Shown here: piece by piece, positions 6,375-12,965 of the stretch
Layout of the letters: each line of letters begins with the position of its first letter
Numbering within the stretch: position 1 is the first letter of the stretch
NCBI GenBank assembly: GCA_039680225.1
Contig: JBDKTK010000166.1
Span: 1-12,965, forward strand
Length of the DNA: 12,965 nt
Direction of reading: 5' to 3'
Origin: JBDKTK01 sp039680225
GTDB taxonomy: Bacteria > Desulfobacterota > Syntrophia > Syntrophales > UBA4778
Program-made: the position numbers and the translations under genes
The notes under the pieces: generated by a model
Databases searched by the model: none
What the model was told of the DNA's origin: nothing
What the model saw: only the letters and a program-made list of their open reading frames with translations

Positions 6375-6403
6375 TTTCTATCATCTTTTCAATGATGAGT
6401 CAA
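6375..6403 (-). promoter_or_regulatory. Candidate promoter for the MBL-purC unit
   Basis: TTGACT (6403-6398), a 17-nt spacer and TAGAAA (6380-6375) are moderately good matches. The predicted start (about 6368) lies only a few bases before the terminator hairpin, which makes the arrangement unusual. Confidence 0.35.
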
Positions 6404-6424
6404 TCGGGGCGGCATCTCCCGGCA

Positions 6425-7756
6425 TCATGTTTTTTTCACCAGGAGCGCCCCGAAGAACCCATCCATACCATGATGCCGGGGGCCCGTCCTGAAATAGCCG
6501 GAGTCGTCGAGGACGCGTCCGGGCGCTTTCGGCCTCCCGCGTTCGAATGCCGGGAACTCAGAACAGAAATCAGCGATGACTTGTTCGTTCTCGTCCGGCA
6601 GGACGCTGCAGGTGCTGTAAAATATCCTGCCGCCCTGTTTCAGGTAAGCAGGAGAAGATTTGATAATCGCCCTTTGCAGGTTTGAGAGCCTTACAATCTC
6701 AGCCGGCGTGAGCCGCCATTTGATCTCCGGGTTCCTCCGGAGCGTTCCCGTGCCCGAACAGGGTGCGTCTATAAGGGCCAGGTCAAATCTTCCGTGATAA
6801 GCCTTCCCGAGATCGGATGCCGCATCAGCGGCCCGGCATTTGACAATTCCAATACCGTGCCGGACGGCAAGGCGCGCGAGGGCCTTCAATTTCCCGGGAT
6901 TGAGGTCAACGGCCAGGATCCGGCCCCTGTTCTTCATTATTTCACCGAGGTGAGTTGTTTTAACTCCCGAACCGGCGCACAGGTCGAGCACATCATCGCC
7001 TTGGCCGGGACCGGCCATGACCGAGACAAGCTGGGAGGCCTCATCCTGGAAGATGACGGCGCCCTCCCTGTAAATCTGCAAATCCCGGATATCGCCTGAA
7101 TCGATTATGATGCCGTCCGGAGAGAACCCGGCGGGCCCGGCAGCAATTCCCGCCCCGGCAAGATCCTTCATAATTTTATCCCTGTCCGACTTGAGGGTGT
7201 TCACCCGGAGGGTCACGGGCGGGATTTCATTGTTGGCACGGCACATCGAAACAGTCTCTTCAACGCCGTAAATTGACAAGAATTTCTTGACCAGCCATAG
7301 AGGGTGCGAATGGAACATCGAGATAAACAGGGCGGGGTCTTTGTCGAAATCCGGGAACTGTATTTCATCCCTGTTTTTGACCGCTTTGCGCAAAACAGCG
7401 TTGACCAGGCGCTCCCTTCCGGGAAATGATTTTTTCGCGATCTCAACGGCCTCGTTCACTGCGGCGAAATCAGGCACCCGGTCCATGAAGAACAACTGGT
7501 AAAGGGCCGTCCTCAGGATGTTGAGAACGCCCGTTTGCATTTTCGCGAAATTGCCCTGGTAAAAACTGCTGATTATCCAGTCAAGGCGGCCCCTCATCCT
7601 GAGAGTGCCGTAGACAAGCATGGTCAGAAATGCCCGGTCTGCCGCGGCCGGCGATTTTGATTCCAGGCAGGAGTTCAACAGCGGCTCGGCGAAAAAGCCT
7701 TCCTCTTCGACCCTGTTGAGGATTTCGACTGCCAGCCGCCGCGGGCTTTCTTTCAT
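6425..7756 (-). CDS. rsmB: 16S rRNA (cytosine-967-C5)-methyltransferase RsmB
   Basis: The 443-residue protein combines an N-terminal NusB-like RNA-binding domain (about 1-130) with a C-terminal SAM-dependent RNA m5C methyltransferase domain (about 230-443). Motif I is DLCAGSGVKT (258-267). The two family cysteines are C333 in DAPCSGTG and the catalytic nucleophile C383 in YSTCSV. The length and two-domain layout match RsmB (Fmu/Sun), which methylates C967 of 16S rRNA using SAM. It is the last gene of priA-fmt-rsmB; its ATG lies 6 nt after the fmt stop without a recognisable Shine-Dalgarno sequence, so translational coupling to fmt is likely. The intrinsic terminator at 6338-6362 follows. The fmt-rsmB pairing is common in bacteria, which supports the call. 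Confidence 0.95.
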   Translation of the reverse strand: MKESPRRLAVEILNRVEEEGFFAEPLLNSCLESKSPAAADRAFLTMLVYGTLRMRGRLDWIISSFYQGNFAKMQTGVLNILRTALYQLFFMDRVPDFAAVNEAVEIAKKSFPGRERLVNAVLRKAVKNRDEIQFPDFDKDPALFISMFHSHPLWLVKKFLSIYGVEETVSMCRANNEIPPVTLRVNTLKSDRDKIMKDLAGAGIAAGPAGFSPDGIIIDSGDIRDLQIYREGAVIFQDEASQLVSVMAGPGQGDDVLDLCAGSGVKTTHLGEIMKNRGRILAVDLNPGKLKALARLAVRHGIGIVKCRAADAASDLGKAYHGRFDLALIDAPCSGTGTLRRNPEIKWRLTPAEIVRLSNLQRAIIKSSPAYLKQGGRIFYSTCSVLPDENEQVIADFCSEFPAFERGRPKAPGRVLDDSGYFRTGPRHHGMDGFFGALLVKKT

Positions 7757-7762
7757 AATAAT

Positions 7763-8731
7763 TTACGCCAGCACTTCGCCGGAAATTTTATGCCCTCTCA
7801 AAAAATCTTTCACGTCCATTCTTTTTTTGCCTTCCATCTGGACGTCCCCGAGCACGACATAACCGTCCCTTGCCGCGACGCGCAGTCCCTTGTCCGTCAG
7901 GTCCAATACCGTTCCGGGCGCTACCCTCAAAGAACCGGCATCGCTGCCCGGCTCGCCGGCCGCCGAAAATATTTTCAGCTGTTTGCCCTTCAGCATTCCA
8001 TATGCCCCGGGCGCCGGGGCAAGGCCCCGCACCAGGTTGACAATATTTTGCGGGGGGGAATTCCAGGATATGTGCGTGTCCTCTTTATTGATCTTCGGCG
8101 CATAAGTTGCCCCGGAGTGGTCCTGTGATACCGGCGTGATGCATCCGGTAACAAGGCCTTCAACAGTTTCGAGCAGGAGCCGGGCGCCGATCTGGGCCAG
8201 CCTCGATTCCAGCGAGCCGTAATCCTCACCGGGCCTGATCGGGACCTTTTCCTGGAGGAGGATGTCCCCGGAATCAACTCCCTCGCCGATGCGCATCGTG
8301 GTCACCCCGGTTTCAGCCTCGCCCTTTATCAACGCCCAGTTAATCGGCGCGGCCCCCCGGTACTTGGGAAGGAGCGAAGGGTGCACGTTGACGATGCCGT
8401 ACCTGAATGCCTCCAGCATGGCCCTGGGCAGTATCTGCCCGAAAGCGACGAGAACAGCCATGTCGGCTTCGATCTTGAAAAACTCCCGCAGGAACTCGTC
8501 ATCCCTGACCCTTTCCGGCTCGAAGACCGTGAGCGAATGCTTCAGGGCCGCGACCTTGATTTCGGAAGGCAAGGTATTGCGCCCCCTGCCCTTCGGCCGG
8601 TCGGGCTGGGTTATCACGGCAACTATCGGGTAACCGGCGGCAACCAGGGCCTCCAGCGAAGGGACTGCAAAATCGGGAGTCCCTAGGAATACAAGTTTTA
8701 TTTTCTCATTCTGTCCGGAATCAGGAACCAT
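7763..8731 (-). CDS. fmt: Methionyl-tRNA formyltransferase
   Basis: The protein transfers the formyl group of 10-formyl-tetrahydrofolate to initiator Met-tRNA. Read from the ATG at 8731 it has 322 residues. The N-terminal formyltransferase domain shows VFLGTPDFAVPSLEAL (14-29), the variable tRNA-contacting loop near RPKGRGR (45-51) and the active-site block NVHPSLLPKYRGAAPI. The catalytic trio is probably N115, H117 and D153 (GVDSGD). A C-terminal OB-like domain follows from about 210 (SWNSPPQNI to the end). Two adjacent ATGs exist: AGGAG (8741-8737) lies 2 nt from the one at 8734 and 5 nt from the one at 8731, favouring the latter. It sits between priA and rsmB; peptide deformylase, often its neighbour, is absent here. 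Confidence 0.96.
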   Translation of the reverse strand: MVPDSGQNEKIKLVFLGTPDFAVPSLEALVAAGYPIVAVITQPDRPKGRGRNTLPSEIKVAALKHSLTVFEPERVRDDEFLREFFKIEADMAVLVAFGQILPRAMLEAFRYGIVNVHPSLLPKYRGAAPINWALIKGEAETGVTTMRIGEGVDSGDILLQEKVPIRPGEDYGSLESRLAQIGARLLLETVEGLVTGCITPVSQDHSGATYAPKINKEDTHISWNSPPQNIVNLVRGLAPAPGAYGMLKGKQLKIFSAAGEPGSDAGSLRVAPGTVLDLTDKGLRVAARDGYVVLGDVQMEGKKRMDVKDFLRGHKISGEVLA

Positions 8732-8757
8732 CATCTCTCCTCGACATATCTAATGGC

Positions 8758-11175
8758 TCAAAGAAAATTGACGGGGTCCACATCAACTCTTATCTCGAAA
8801 CCCTTTTCGGGAACACGCGACAGGATGTCGCGCACAGCCCTGTGGAGGGACCTGACATTGCCTCCTTTCAGCAGCAGTTTCCACCTGTGCCGGTTTTTCA
8901 CCTTGGCGACGGGCGCCTCGGCCGGTCCGAGGGCCTCAATGCCTGCAGCAGCGTTGCGGAGGAGGAATTCGCGGACCGCCGCCCCGAGCGCCTGGGCGCC
9001 CTTTTTGGCGCGGTCCTTGTCGGGAGAAGTAATCTCCAGGCTGACCATCCTCGAAAAAGGAGGATAGCCCAATCCCCGCCTCAGGTTCACCTCATCTTCA
9101 TAAAACCCCTTGTAATCATTGTCCCGGGCGTGAACGACCGCGTAATGGCCGGGATTGAATGTCTGTATAATCACCCTGCCGGGCACGTCGCCGCGCCCGC
9201 CCCGGCCCGCAACCTGCGTCAGGAGCTGGAAGCTCCTCTCGGCCGCCCGGAAATCCGGGAGATTCAGCGCATTGTCGATAGAGACAACTCCCACCAGGTG
9301 AATGTTGGGATAATCGTGGCCCTTGGCAATCATCTGGGTCCCGACAAGGATGTCTATCTCCTTATTGCCGAACTCGTTCAGGATGCGCGAGTGCGAACCC
9401 TTGCGGGCCGTAGTGTCGCGGTCCATGCGGCCGATCCGGGCAGACGGGAAGAGGGACGCGAGTTCCTGTTCCAGCTTCTCAGTGCCCGCGCCGAACTTGC
9501 CGATCTCGGCTGCGCCGCATTCCGGACATGCATCCGGAATCTTTTCGATGTAATCGCAATAATGACACTTCAAAGTGTTCTCGCCGGCATGCAGGACGAG
9601 CGAAACGGAGCAGTTGCGGCACTTGAAAACATGGCCGCACTTGCGGCAGTGCACGAAGGTATTGAAGCCGCGCCGGTTGAGGAATACAAGGGCCTGCCCT
9701 CCCCGGCCAAGCGTATCTCCGATTGCCTGGTTCAGGACGGACGAAACGACGGGGACCCTTCCGGTTTCGTCCCGTGCATCCCTCATGTCAATGACGCTGA
9801 TTTCAGGGAAAGGCCTGTCCTTGATTCGCTTCGTGAGAGCGAGATAAGAGAGCTGGCCGCTCTGGGCCGCCCTGTAAGATTGAATTGCCGGAGTGGCCGA
9901 ACCCAGAACGACTGCAGCCGAGTTCTGCTTTGCTTTTAGAATGGATAAGTCGCGGGCGTTGTAACGCATCCGGTCCTCCTGTTTATAGGAGGCATCGTGC
10001 TCTTCATCGACCACAATCAGCCTGAGCCGGGGGGCCGGGGCGAAAACGGCCGACCGGGCGCCCACGATAATACGGGTATGTCCTCTCTTTATCAGCCGCC
10101 ACTGGTCAAAACGGACGGCTTGCGAAACGGAGCTGTGCAAAACAGCTATGGGGACGCCCGGGAAGCGGCTGCGGACTCTTTCCGTCAGCTGGGGGGTCAG
10201 GGCTATTTCCGGCACCAGATAGATCGCGCTGCCGCCCTTTCGCAACGCCTCTTCAATTGCGCTCAGGTACACTTCCGTCTTTCCGCTCCCGGTGACGCCA
10301 TGGAGCAGAAACGGGCAAAAAACACCGCCGGCAATGCCCTTTTTGATTTCCGCGAGGGAGCTTTCCTGCTCGGCGGTCAACTGCGATATGCGCCCCGGCG
10401 GTTCGTGGAACTCGCTGGGTTCCGGCGTGCGGATCATCTCGGTTGCCGCCGTTCTGACAACATGCTTCTTTTCGAGCCTTTTGACCAGGGCGGCGGCATT
10501 TGCAAAACGCCCCTTCAACCCGGTCATTGTCTTGGGCCCGTTCTCCTCGAGATAAGCCGCAAGAGCTTCCTCAGAGGGGGTCAGCCTGACACCTTCATTT
10601 TCATTGCCCGCGGCTGCAAGCTGTACCAGCAATTCAGTTTTATTGCGGACTGCGGAAATTTTTATTCTTTCCCGGACTGAAATTATGCCGAGCCCTTCGA
10701 GTTGCTGCAGCAGTTCCTTCAATCCCTTTACCCGGGCGGATTTCAGTTTTTCGAGGGGCGTTTCCCCCTCTTTTTCAAGCAGGCTCAGGATTTTCTGCTG
10801 GTCCGGGCTTAACTCCGTCTCCTCCGGGGACCGGCCCGCAAAAGATATGTACGTTTCGGATTCGACTCCATCTCCTCCCGGGATAATCTCGGAAATCAAT
10901 TTACCCGGGGGATAGAAATAGTACTCGGCCGCCCAGCGGTAAAATTCGAGGTCCTGCTTCCCGAAGAGCGGCTCAGGGTCCAGTATGTCGAGAATGTCGC
11001 GGGGATTTTCCACATCACAGGAGTCAAGGACATCCAGGATGCATCCGATTGCTTTCCTGTTGCCGAGAGGGACAAGCGCCCTCTTCCCCAGCATTGTAAT
11101 ATTACGCAGTTTTTCCGGGACCGAATAGGTCAATATTCTTTCGGACCGTATATTGAGGGCTACCTGGACAAACAT
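8758..11175 (-). CDS. priA: Primosomal protein N' (replication restart helicase PriA)
   Basis: The 805-residue protein is a superfamily 2 3'-to-5' DNA helicase that recognises stalled forks and starts primosome reassembly. The N-terminal 3'-end-binding domain covers about 1-105. A longer winged-helix/linker region follows to about 260. The helicase core has GVTGSGKT (Walker A, 293-300), DEEHD (390-394) and GSATP (425-429). Eight zinc-binding cysteines are seen: C510, C513, C519, C522, C537, C540, C550 and C553. GTQMIAKGHDYPNI (612-625) and QVAGRGGRGD (654-663) are the C-terminal helicase motifs; the latter has Gly where many relatives have Ala in GRAGR. The start at 11175 has an AAGGAA site 6 nt upstream. 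It leads the priA-fmt-rsmB unit. Confidence 0.96.
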   Translation of the reverse strand: MFVQVALNIRSERILTYSVPEKLRNITMLGKRALVPLGNRKAIGCILDVLDSCDVENPRDILDILDPEPLFGKQDLEFYRWAAEYYFYPPGKLISEIIPGGDGVESETYISFAGRSPEETELSPDQQKILSLLEKEGETPLEKLKSARVKGLKELLQQLEGLGIISVRERIKISAVRNKTELLVQLAAAGNENEGVRLTPSEEALAAYLEENGPKTMTGLKGRFANAAALVKRLEKKHVVRTAATEMIRTPEPSEFHEPPGRISQLTAEQESSLAEIKKGIAGGVFCPFLLHGVTGSGKTEVYLSAIEEALRKGGSAIYLVPEIALTPQLTERVRSRFPGVPIAVLHSSVSQAVRFDQWRLIKRGHTRIIVGARSAVFAPAPRLRLIVVDEEHDASYKQEDRMRYNARDLSILKAKQNSAAVVLGSATPAIQSYRAAQSGQLSYLALTKRIKDRPFPEISVIDMRDARDETGRVPVVSSVLNQAIGDTLGRGGQALVFLNRRGFNTFVHCRKCGHVFKCRNCSVSLVLHAGENTLKCHYCDYIEKIPDACPECGAAEIGKFGAGTEKLEQELASLFPSARIGRMDRDTTARKGSHSRILNEFGNKEIDILVGTQMIAKGHDYPNIHLVGVVSIDNALNLPDFRAAERSFQLLTQVAGRGGRGDVPGRVIIQTFNPGHYAVVHARDNDYKGFYEDEVNLRRGLGYPPFSRMVSLEITSPDKDRAKKGAQALGAAVREFLLRNAAAGIEALGPAEAPVAKVKNRHRWKLLLKGGNVRSLHRAVRDILSRVPEKGFEIRVDVDPVNFL

Positions 11176-11218
11176 TTTTTATTCCTTTTAACTTTGCCGG
11201 GAACATAGCAGAGCGGCC

Positions 11219-11255
11219 CCGGCATTTCCATTATATTTCCGGCATATCCGGCATA
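11219..11255 (-). promoter_or_regulatory. Candidate priA promoter with direct repeats
   Basis: A perfect -10 box TATAAT (11235-11230) lies about 55 nt before the priA start. No good -35 is present at 16-18 nt; that space is filled by two tandem 9-bp repeats TATGCCGGA (11255-11247 and 11246-11238). A third ATGCCGG (11225-11219) covers the predicted start site. The repeats may be binding sites for an activator or repressor. Confidence 0.5.
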
Positions 11256-11288
11256 CCCGATTGCGGGACATGCCTGCCGTATCCCGGC

Positions 11289-11324
11289 AAAAAAAAACCG
11301 GGATTCGGCGTCCCGGTAATTTTT
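11289..11324 (-). terminator. Strong intrinsic terminator after dksA
   Basis: A 7-bp stem ACCGGGA (11297-11303) / TCCCGGT (11311-11317) encloses a 7-nt loop. On the minus strand it is followed directly by nine T (11297-11289, the first shared with the stem), 30 nt past the dksA stop. On the plus strand it is followed by AATTTTT, so it could act weakly in that direction as well. Confidence 0.9.
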
Positions 11325-11346
11325 ATCGGATCAGGGGAACTCTATT

Positions 11347-11709
11347 TCATTCTCCCCGCTGCTTCTCGAGTTTTTCTTCCTTGGTCTTGCATTCTATGCA
11401 AAGGGTTGTAACGGGCCTGGCAGTGAGCCTTTTTTCAGAGATATTGCCGCCGCATTTGTCGCAGATGCCAAACGTGCCATCATCGATCCTGCCGAGGGCT
11501 TCCTGCATTTTGCGGATCAGCTTTCTTTCGCGGTCCCTGATGCGAAGCTCAAAATTCCTCTCAGATTCCAGAGATGCCCTGTCGTTGGGGTCGGGAAAGT
11601 TCTCCTTCTCGTCTGTCATTTCCGAAACAGTCCGGCTGGCCTCGTCCAGAAGGTCCTCAATTTTCTGATTGAGGAGAGTCCGAAAGTATTCAAGCCTGTC
11701 TGGTTTCAT
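11347..11709 (-). CDS. dksA: RNA polymerase-binding transcription factor DksA
   Basis: The 120-residue protein matches the DksA/TraR zinc-finger family. Part of a coiled-coil arm occupies about 1-75. The tip carries DPNDRA (40-45), which keeps the D-x-x-D-x-A acidic motif that enters the RNA polymerase secondary channel. A C4 zinc finger is formed by C83, C86, C104 and C107, with the conserved KRLTARP between the pairs. DksA works with ppGpp to adjust promoter output in the stringent response. It is about 30 residues shorter than E. coli DksA (151), the missing part being at the N-terminus; the ATG at 11709 has AGAGG at 6-nt spacing, so it is not obviously mis-started. It follows rfaE2 by 69 nt, with its own candidate promoter in that gap, and is closed by the terminator at 11289-11324. 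Confidence 0.9.
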   Translation of the reverse strand: MKPDRLEYFRTLLNQKIEDLLDEASRTVSEMTDEKENFPDPNDRASLESERNFELRIRDRERKLIRKMQEALGRIDDGTFGICDKCGGNISEKRLTARPVTTLCIECKTKEEKLEKQRGE

Positions 11710-11741
11710 GGGACACCTCTTTATTAAAATTAGAAGCGAAT

Positions 11742-11770
11742 CATATACCTAAAGAAAAAAAATTTGTAAA
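11742..11770 (-). promoter_or_regulatory. Candidate promoter of dksA
   Basis: TTTACA (11770-11765), a 17-nt T-rich spacer and TATATG (11747-11742) lie in the rfaE2-dksA gap; TATGAT (11745-11740) offers an alternative -10 at 19 nt. dksA may thus be expressed independently of comF-rfaE2. Confidence 0.55.
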
Positions 11771-11778
11771 GCAAAAAT

Positions 11779-12255
11779 TCAGCTGTAAACGGCCTTGATG
11801 CGCTCAACAATGTTGGTCGTGGACAGTCCCTTTTTATGTGGAATTATTACTACTTTGCCTCCCCAGGAAGCAACCGATTCCCGACCGATCACGTCCTCTT
11901 CCCGCCAGTCACCGCCCTTTACGAGCACATCGGGCCGCAGCAGGTCGACGAGGGCCTGCGGGTCCGGTTCCTCGAAGATGACCACAAAGTCCACACACCC
12001 GAGCGCCGCGATCACCTCCGCCCTCTCGTCTTCAGGTACAAGGGGCCTTTTCTCTCCCTTGATCCCGCGCACCGAGGCGTCGCTGTTCACGCCGACAATC
12101 AGGATATCCCCCAGGTCCCTGGCCTTCGCCAGATAATGAGTGTGACCGGCATGGATTATGTCAAAACACCCGTTCGTAAATATGACCTTTTTCCCGGCTT
12201 TCTTCGCAGCATCTATTTTCAGTTTCAGATCGTTCCTGGCCAATATCTTTTCCAT
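11779..12255 (-). CDS. rfaE2: D-glycero-beta-D-manno-heptose 1-phosphate adenylyltransferase (stand-alone RfaE2)
   Basis: The 158-residue protein is a cytidylyltransferase-fold nucleotidyltransferase: TNGCFDIIHAGH (27-38) contains the HxGH active-site motif, VNSDASVRG (56-64) and the KGGDW segment (113-117) follow, and GLSTT (143-147) is the second nucleotide-binding motif. It corresponds to the C-terminal domain of HldE (RfaE), which adenylylates heptose 1-phosphate on the way to ADP-L-glycero-D-manno-heptose for the LPS inner core; the kinase domain (RfaE1) is absent and must be encoded elsewhere. This marks the host as a Gram-negative. An AAGGGA site (12266-12261) precedes the ATG by 5 nt. 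Its first 95 nt overlap the comF reading frame in a different phase. A related glycerol-phosphate or FAD-type transferase is less likely given the motif set. Confidence 0.92.
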   Translation of the reverse strand: MEKILARNDLKLKIDAAKKAGKKVIFTNGCFDIIHAGHTHYLAKARDLGDILIVGVNSDASVRGIKGEKRPLVPEDERAEVIAALGCVDFVVIFEEPDPQALVDLLRPDVLVKGGDWREEDVIGRESVASWGGKVVIIPHKKGLSTTNIVERIKAVYS

Positions 12256-12965
12256 CTCTTTCCCTTAAACCCCTCCAGCCTGATACAGCTCTCGCTGCCG
12301 TGTACACCGCAACCTCCAGGGCCCCCCTGCCGACAAGGGCGCGGGCGCATTCCCCGACAGTGCTCCCCGTTGTCAGCACATCATCTATCAACAGGACCTT
12401 TTTACCCTTTACCGAGAGGGCGGCTTCAAATGCGCCCCTCACATTATCTCTTCGCTCGTTTCCTCCCAGGCTTGCCTGGGGGCCGGTATCCCGGACCCTT
12501 CTGAGACTTTCAAAGTCCACCGGTAAATCGAATCTCCCGGAAATCTCGCGCGCCAGGAGAAGCGACTGGTTGAAGCCCCTGTGCCTGAGCCGTTCCTTAT
12601 GCAGGGGGACCGGAACAAGCACATCGTATTCACGGATTTTAAAAAGCCCCTCGGCCCGGTCCGCCATCATTGAGCCGAGGAGCCGGCCCGCCGCCAGCTT
12701 CCGCCCGTATTTAAACCTATGAACGATTTCAAGAATATTATCTTTATAAATGCCTACCGACCTTGCAACAGAAAAATGCTGCCCGCCTTTGAGGCAGTCT
12801 CCGCATAAATGATCAACGCCGTCTTCCACCGGGTAGGGCAGACCGCAGCGAGGGCACATGGGCGACCCGATAAAACTGACCTGAGCCAGGCAGTTATCGC
12901 AAAAGCCGTCCTTTTCCGTACTCGTTCCGCAGATTGCGCACCTGGGAGGAAACAGCAGGTCCGCA
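12161..12965 (-). CDS. ComF-family phosphoribosyltransferase-like protein, partial (5' end beyond right edge)
   Basis: The visible 267 residues enter from the right edge in frame and lack only the first few residues. LLFPPRC near the start is typical of ComF N-termini. Eight cysteines in CxxC pairs follow (C9/12, C22/25, C37/40, C54/57 of the visible part), forming the double zinc finger. Then come FKYGRK (84-89), PVPLHKERLRHRGFNQ (118-133), TGPQASL (160-166) and the PRPP-loop VLLIDDVLTTGST (190-202). ComF supports DNA uptake in naturally competent bacteria, but homologues are widespread and their role outside competence is unclear. The family usually ends soon after the TAAR segment (222-225); here about 42 charged residues follow and overlap rfaE2 out of frame, so the 3' end may be frameshifted (see findings). 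An internal ATG at 12859 is not the start. Confidence 0.88.
   Translation of the reverse strand, partial: ADLLFPPRCAICGTSTEKDGFCDNCLAQVSFIGSPMCPRCGLPYPVEDGVDHLCGDCLKGGQHFSVARSVGIYKDNILEIVHRFKYGRKLAAGRLLGSMMADRAEGLFKIREYDVLVPVPLHKERLRHRGFNQSLLLAREISGRFDLPVDFESLRRVRDTGPQASLGGNERRDNVRGAFEAALSVKGKKVLLIDDVLTTGSTVGECARALVGRGALEVAVYTAARAVSGWRGLRERDGKDIGQERSETENRCCEESREKGHIYERVF

Noticed and set aside
8842..9939. 365-codon open frame on the plus strand opposite priA
   Set aside because: It lies wholly antisense to a clearly conserved gene, has no ribosome-binding site of note, and its product looks like translated GC-rich antisense.
1..12965. A novel defence, mobile or biosynthetic system
   Set aside because: Every gene in the window belongs to a recognised housekeeping or stress family; no integrase, transposase, terminal repeats, tRNA target, CRISPR repeat or cluster of unknown genes is visible.

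Overview
The window is an ordinary, dense bacterial housekeeping segment. No RNA gene, mobile element, CRISPR array or unfamiliar multi-gene system was found. The host is Gram-negative, because a stand-alone ADP-heptose-type adenylyltransferase (LPS core) is present. It is probably an anaerobe of the Desulfobacterota (former Deltaproteobacteria). This rests on the CCG-domain iron-sulfur protein, a DksA of proteobacterial type, the roughly 800-residue PriA, the set of three adjacent Hsp20 genes and the moderately high GC. It is inference from gene content, not a database match.

Layout: (1) 1-838, minus strand: maf followed by the start of a yggS-type gene that runs off the left edge. (2) 839-985: divergent promoter region. 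(3) 986-2333, plus strand: three consecutive small heat-shock protein genes, closed by a bidirectional terminator at 2339-2372. (4) 2391-3374, minus: a two-ferredoxin-site, CCG-domain Fe-S protein with a structured leader at 3440-3509. (5) 3584-4645, minus: dnaJ with its own candidate promoter. (6) 4768-6306, minus: an MBL-fold hydrolase followed by purC. (7) 6425-11175, minus: priA-fmt-rsmB, a neat transcription unit with a perfect -10 box and short direct repeats in front and an intrinsic terminator behind. (8) 11347-12965, minus: comF (runs off the right edge), rfaE2 and dksA, closed by a strong terminator at 11289-11324.

Functional themes are protein quality control (Hsp20 x3, DnaJ), replication restart and translation start (PriA, Fmt, RsmB), purine synthesis (PurC), nucleotide hygiene and PLP homeostasis (Maf, YggS), stringent-response transcription control (DksA) and LPS heptose activation (RfaE2). 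No gap between genes exceeds 300 bases. The points most worth a second look are regulatory or local: the out-of-frame comF/rfaE2 overlap, the repeats over the priA promoter, the folded leader before the Fe-S gene, and the terminator hairpin that sits inside the likely leader of the MBL-purC unit.
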